Of a DNA stretch of 12,163 nt, positions 11,687 to 12,163 are shown piece after piece. Origin of the DNA: an uncultured Gemmatimonadales bacterium (GTDB lineage: Bacteria > Gemmatimonadota > Gemmatimonadetes > Longimicrobiales > Gaopeijiaceae); contig CALJLC010000386.1 in the NCBI GenBank assembly GCA_937982605.1, forward strand, positions 1 to 12,163, given 5' to 3'. The position numbers and the translations under genes are program-made. Within the stretch, counting starts at the first letter, position 1. Each line of letters begins with the position of its first letter. A model generated the notes under the pieces. That model ran no database searches. It worked only from the letters and a program-made list of their open reading frames with translations, and was not told where the DNA came from.

Positions 11687-12163
11687 AAGCTCACCATCTT
11701 GTCGAACGTCTGCATGCCGCGCCCGTACCACTCTTCCCGGAACGGATAGGTGTTGATCTCGTCGATCGAGAGGCCGGCCGTCATCGGGTGCTCGTACAGC
11801 GTCAGCGAGCCCGACTCCTCCTCGTGCTCGGTGTGCGTGGCCTCCATGAGGATGTTGACCTTGTAGCGCTCCTCGGGGTCGACCGTGAAGCACATGTACG
11901 TGTTCGCCGCGTCGGTGCGGTCGAACTCGGTCACCACCATCTCGAGCACGGGGTCGCCGTCGTCCGAGACCGTCACGGTCATCTCCCCGTCGGACTCGGC
12001 GAAGTCGATGTCCACGTCCTTCATGTAGTGCGGCAGGCGCCAGCGCTCGATCGCGTGCTCCCGGCTCTCCGGGGTGGACGTGCCCACCATGACCGGGAAG
12101 AACGCCGCCTTCGGCAGCGGCTTGCCGGTCTCGTCGATCGGCGCAACGACCACCGCGAGAACG
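11683..12163 (-). CDS. Acetoacetate decarboxylase-like protein, 5' end beyond the window
   Basis: At least 160 residues; the frame stays open to the window edge (…VLAVVVAPIDETGKPLP), so the N terminus is missing. The GTG at 12153 lies inside what looks like a beta-strand and is unlikely to be the start. Segments such as APIDETGKPLPKAAFFPVMVGTSTPESREHAIERWRLPHYMKDVDIDF resemble the ADC-fold pattern in which a strand with small residues precedes a '(G)RE.WG.PK....' helix, but the catalytic lysine of true decarboxylases cannot be confirmed in the visible part. The chain is acidic and beta-rich, ending GLSIDEINTYPFREEWYGRGMQTFDKMVSF. It is the first visible gene of a coupled unit with the lipid kinase (CTGA overlap). 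The family call is weak; it could be another small-molecule-binding beta-barrel. Confidence 0.42.
   Translation of the reverse strand, partial: VLAVVVAPIDETGKPLPKAAFFPVMVGTSTPESREHAIERWRLPHYMKDVDIDFAESDGEMTVTVSDDGDPVLEMVVTEFDRTDAANTYMCFTVDPEERYKVNILMEATHTEHEEESGSLTLYEHPMTAGLSIDEINTYPFREEWYGRGMQTFDKMVSF

Noticed and set aside
1..12163. Mobile element, phage, CRISPR, toxin-antitoxin or defence island
   Set aside because: No transposase, integrase, repeat-spacer array, nuclease or toxin motif seen; genes are ordinary chromosomal families in coupled units.

Overview
The window is very GC-rich (about 70 % by eye), tightly packed and almost fully coding. It reads as ordinary chromosome of a free-living bacterium. 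The mix of genes (six-bladed beta-propeller lipoprotein, HTH_34-type winged-helix regulator beside a six-helix membrane protein, diheme c-type cytochrome, DinB and VOC proteins) suggests Gemmatimonadota or a nearby phylum. That is an inference from gene content; no rRNA or other marker is present. I see no tRNA, rRNA, CRISPR array, insertion sequence, phage or integrase gene. No stretch longer than about 130 bases lacks a gene.

Layout, left to right. (1) 32-793 (-): N-terminal part of a DUF2339-type membrane protein that stops early near the window edge. It is divergent from (2) 855-1451 (+), a VanZ-like membrane protein. (3) 1470-2908 (-): a DinB-like protein translationally coupled to a membrane-anchored diheme cytochrome c. 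(4) 3035-3622 (+): an ANT(2'')-like nucleotidyltransferase whose 3' end overlaps the tail of the convergent hydrolase gene. (5) 3498-6567 (-): coiled-coil membrane protein, beta-propeller (lipo)protein, and secreted alpha/beta hydrolase, joined by ATGA and TTGA overlaps. (6) 6687-7450 (-): small four-helix membrane protein and a VOC/glyoxalase-fold protein, joined by ATGA. (7) 7496-10176 (-): six-helix membrane protein, winged-helix regulator, cis-prenyltransferase (UppS-like) and a two-domain lipoprotein. This unit lies behind the only convincing regulated promoter in the window: an A-tract, -35 and -10 boxes, and a perfect 8-3-8 palindrome over the -10. (8) 10302-12163 (-): partial acetoacetate-decarboxylase-like protein, lipid/diacylglycerol-kinase-family protein and SRPBCC protein, joined by CTGA and ATGA overlaps and closed by a GC hairpin.

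How the genes may work together. Unit 7 looks like a self-regulated envelope or isoprenoid-lipid module: a regulator next to its probable operator, a membrane protein, a cis-prenyltransferase with unusual substitutions, and an outer lipoprotein. Unit 8 carries a lipid-kinase-family gene just upstream, so the right half of the window leans toward lipid and envelope functions. The left half is a set of small independent units. Translation coupling by 4-bp stop/start overlap recurs at seven junctions, and an eighth junction overlaps by 8 bp. Three unit starts have a TANNNT -10 box only 4-8 nt before the ATG and no Shine-Dalgarno sequence, which suggests leaderless transcripts.
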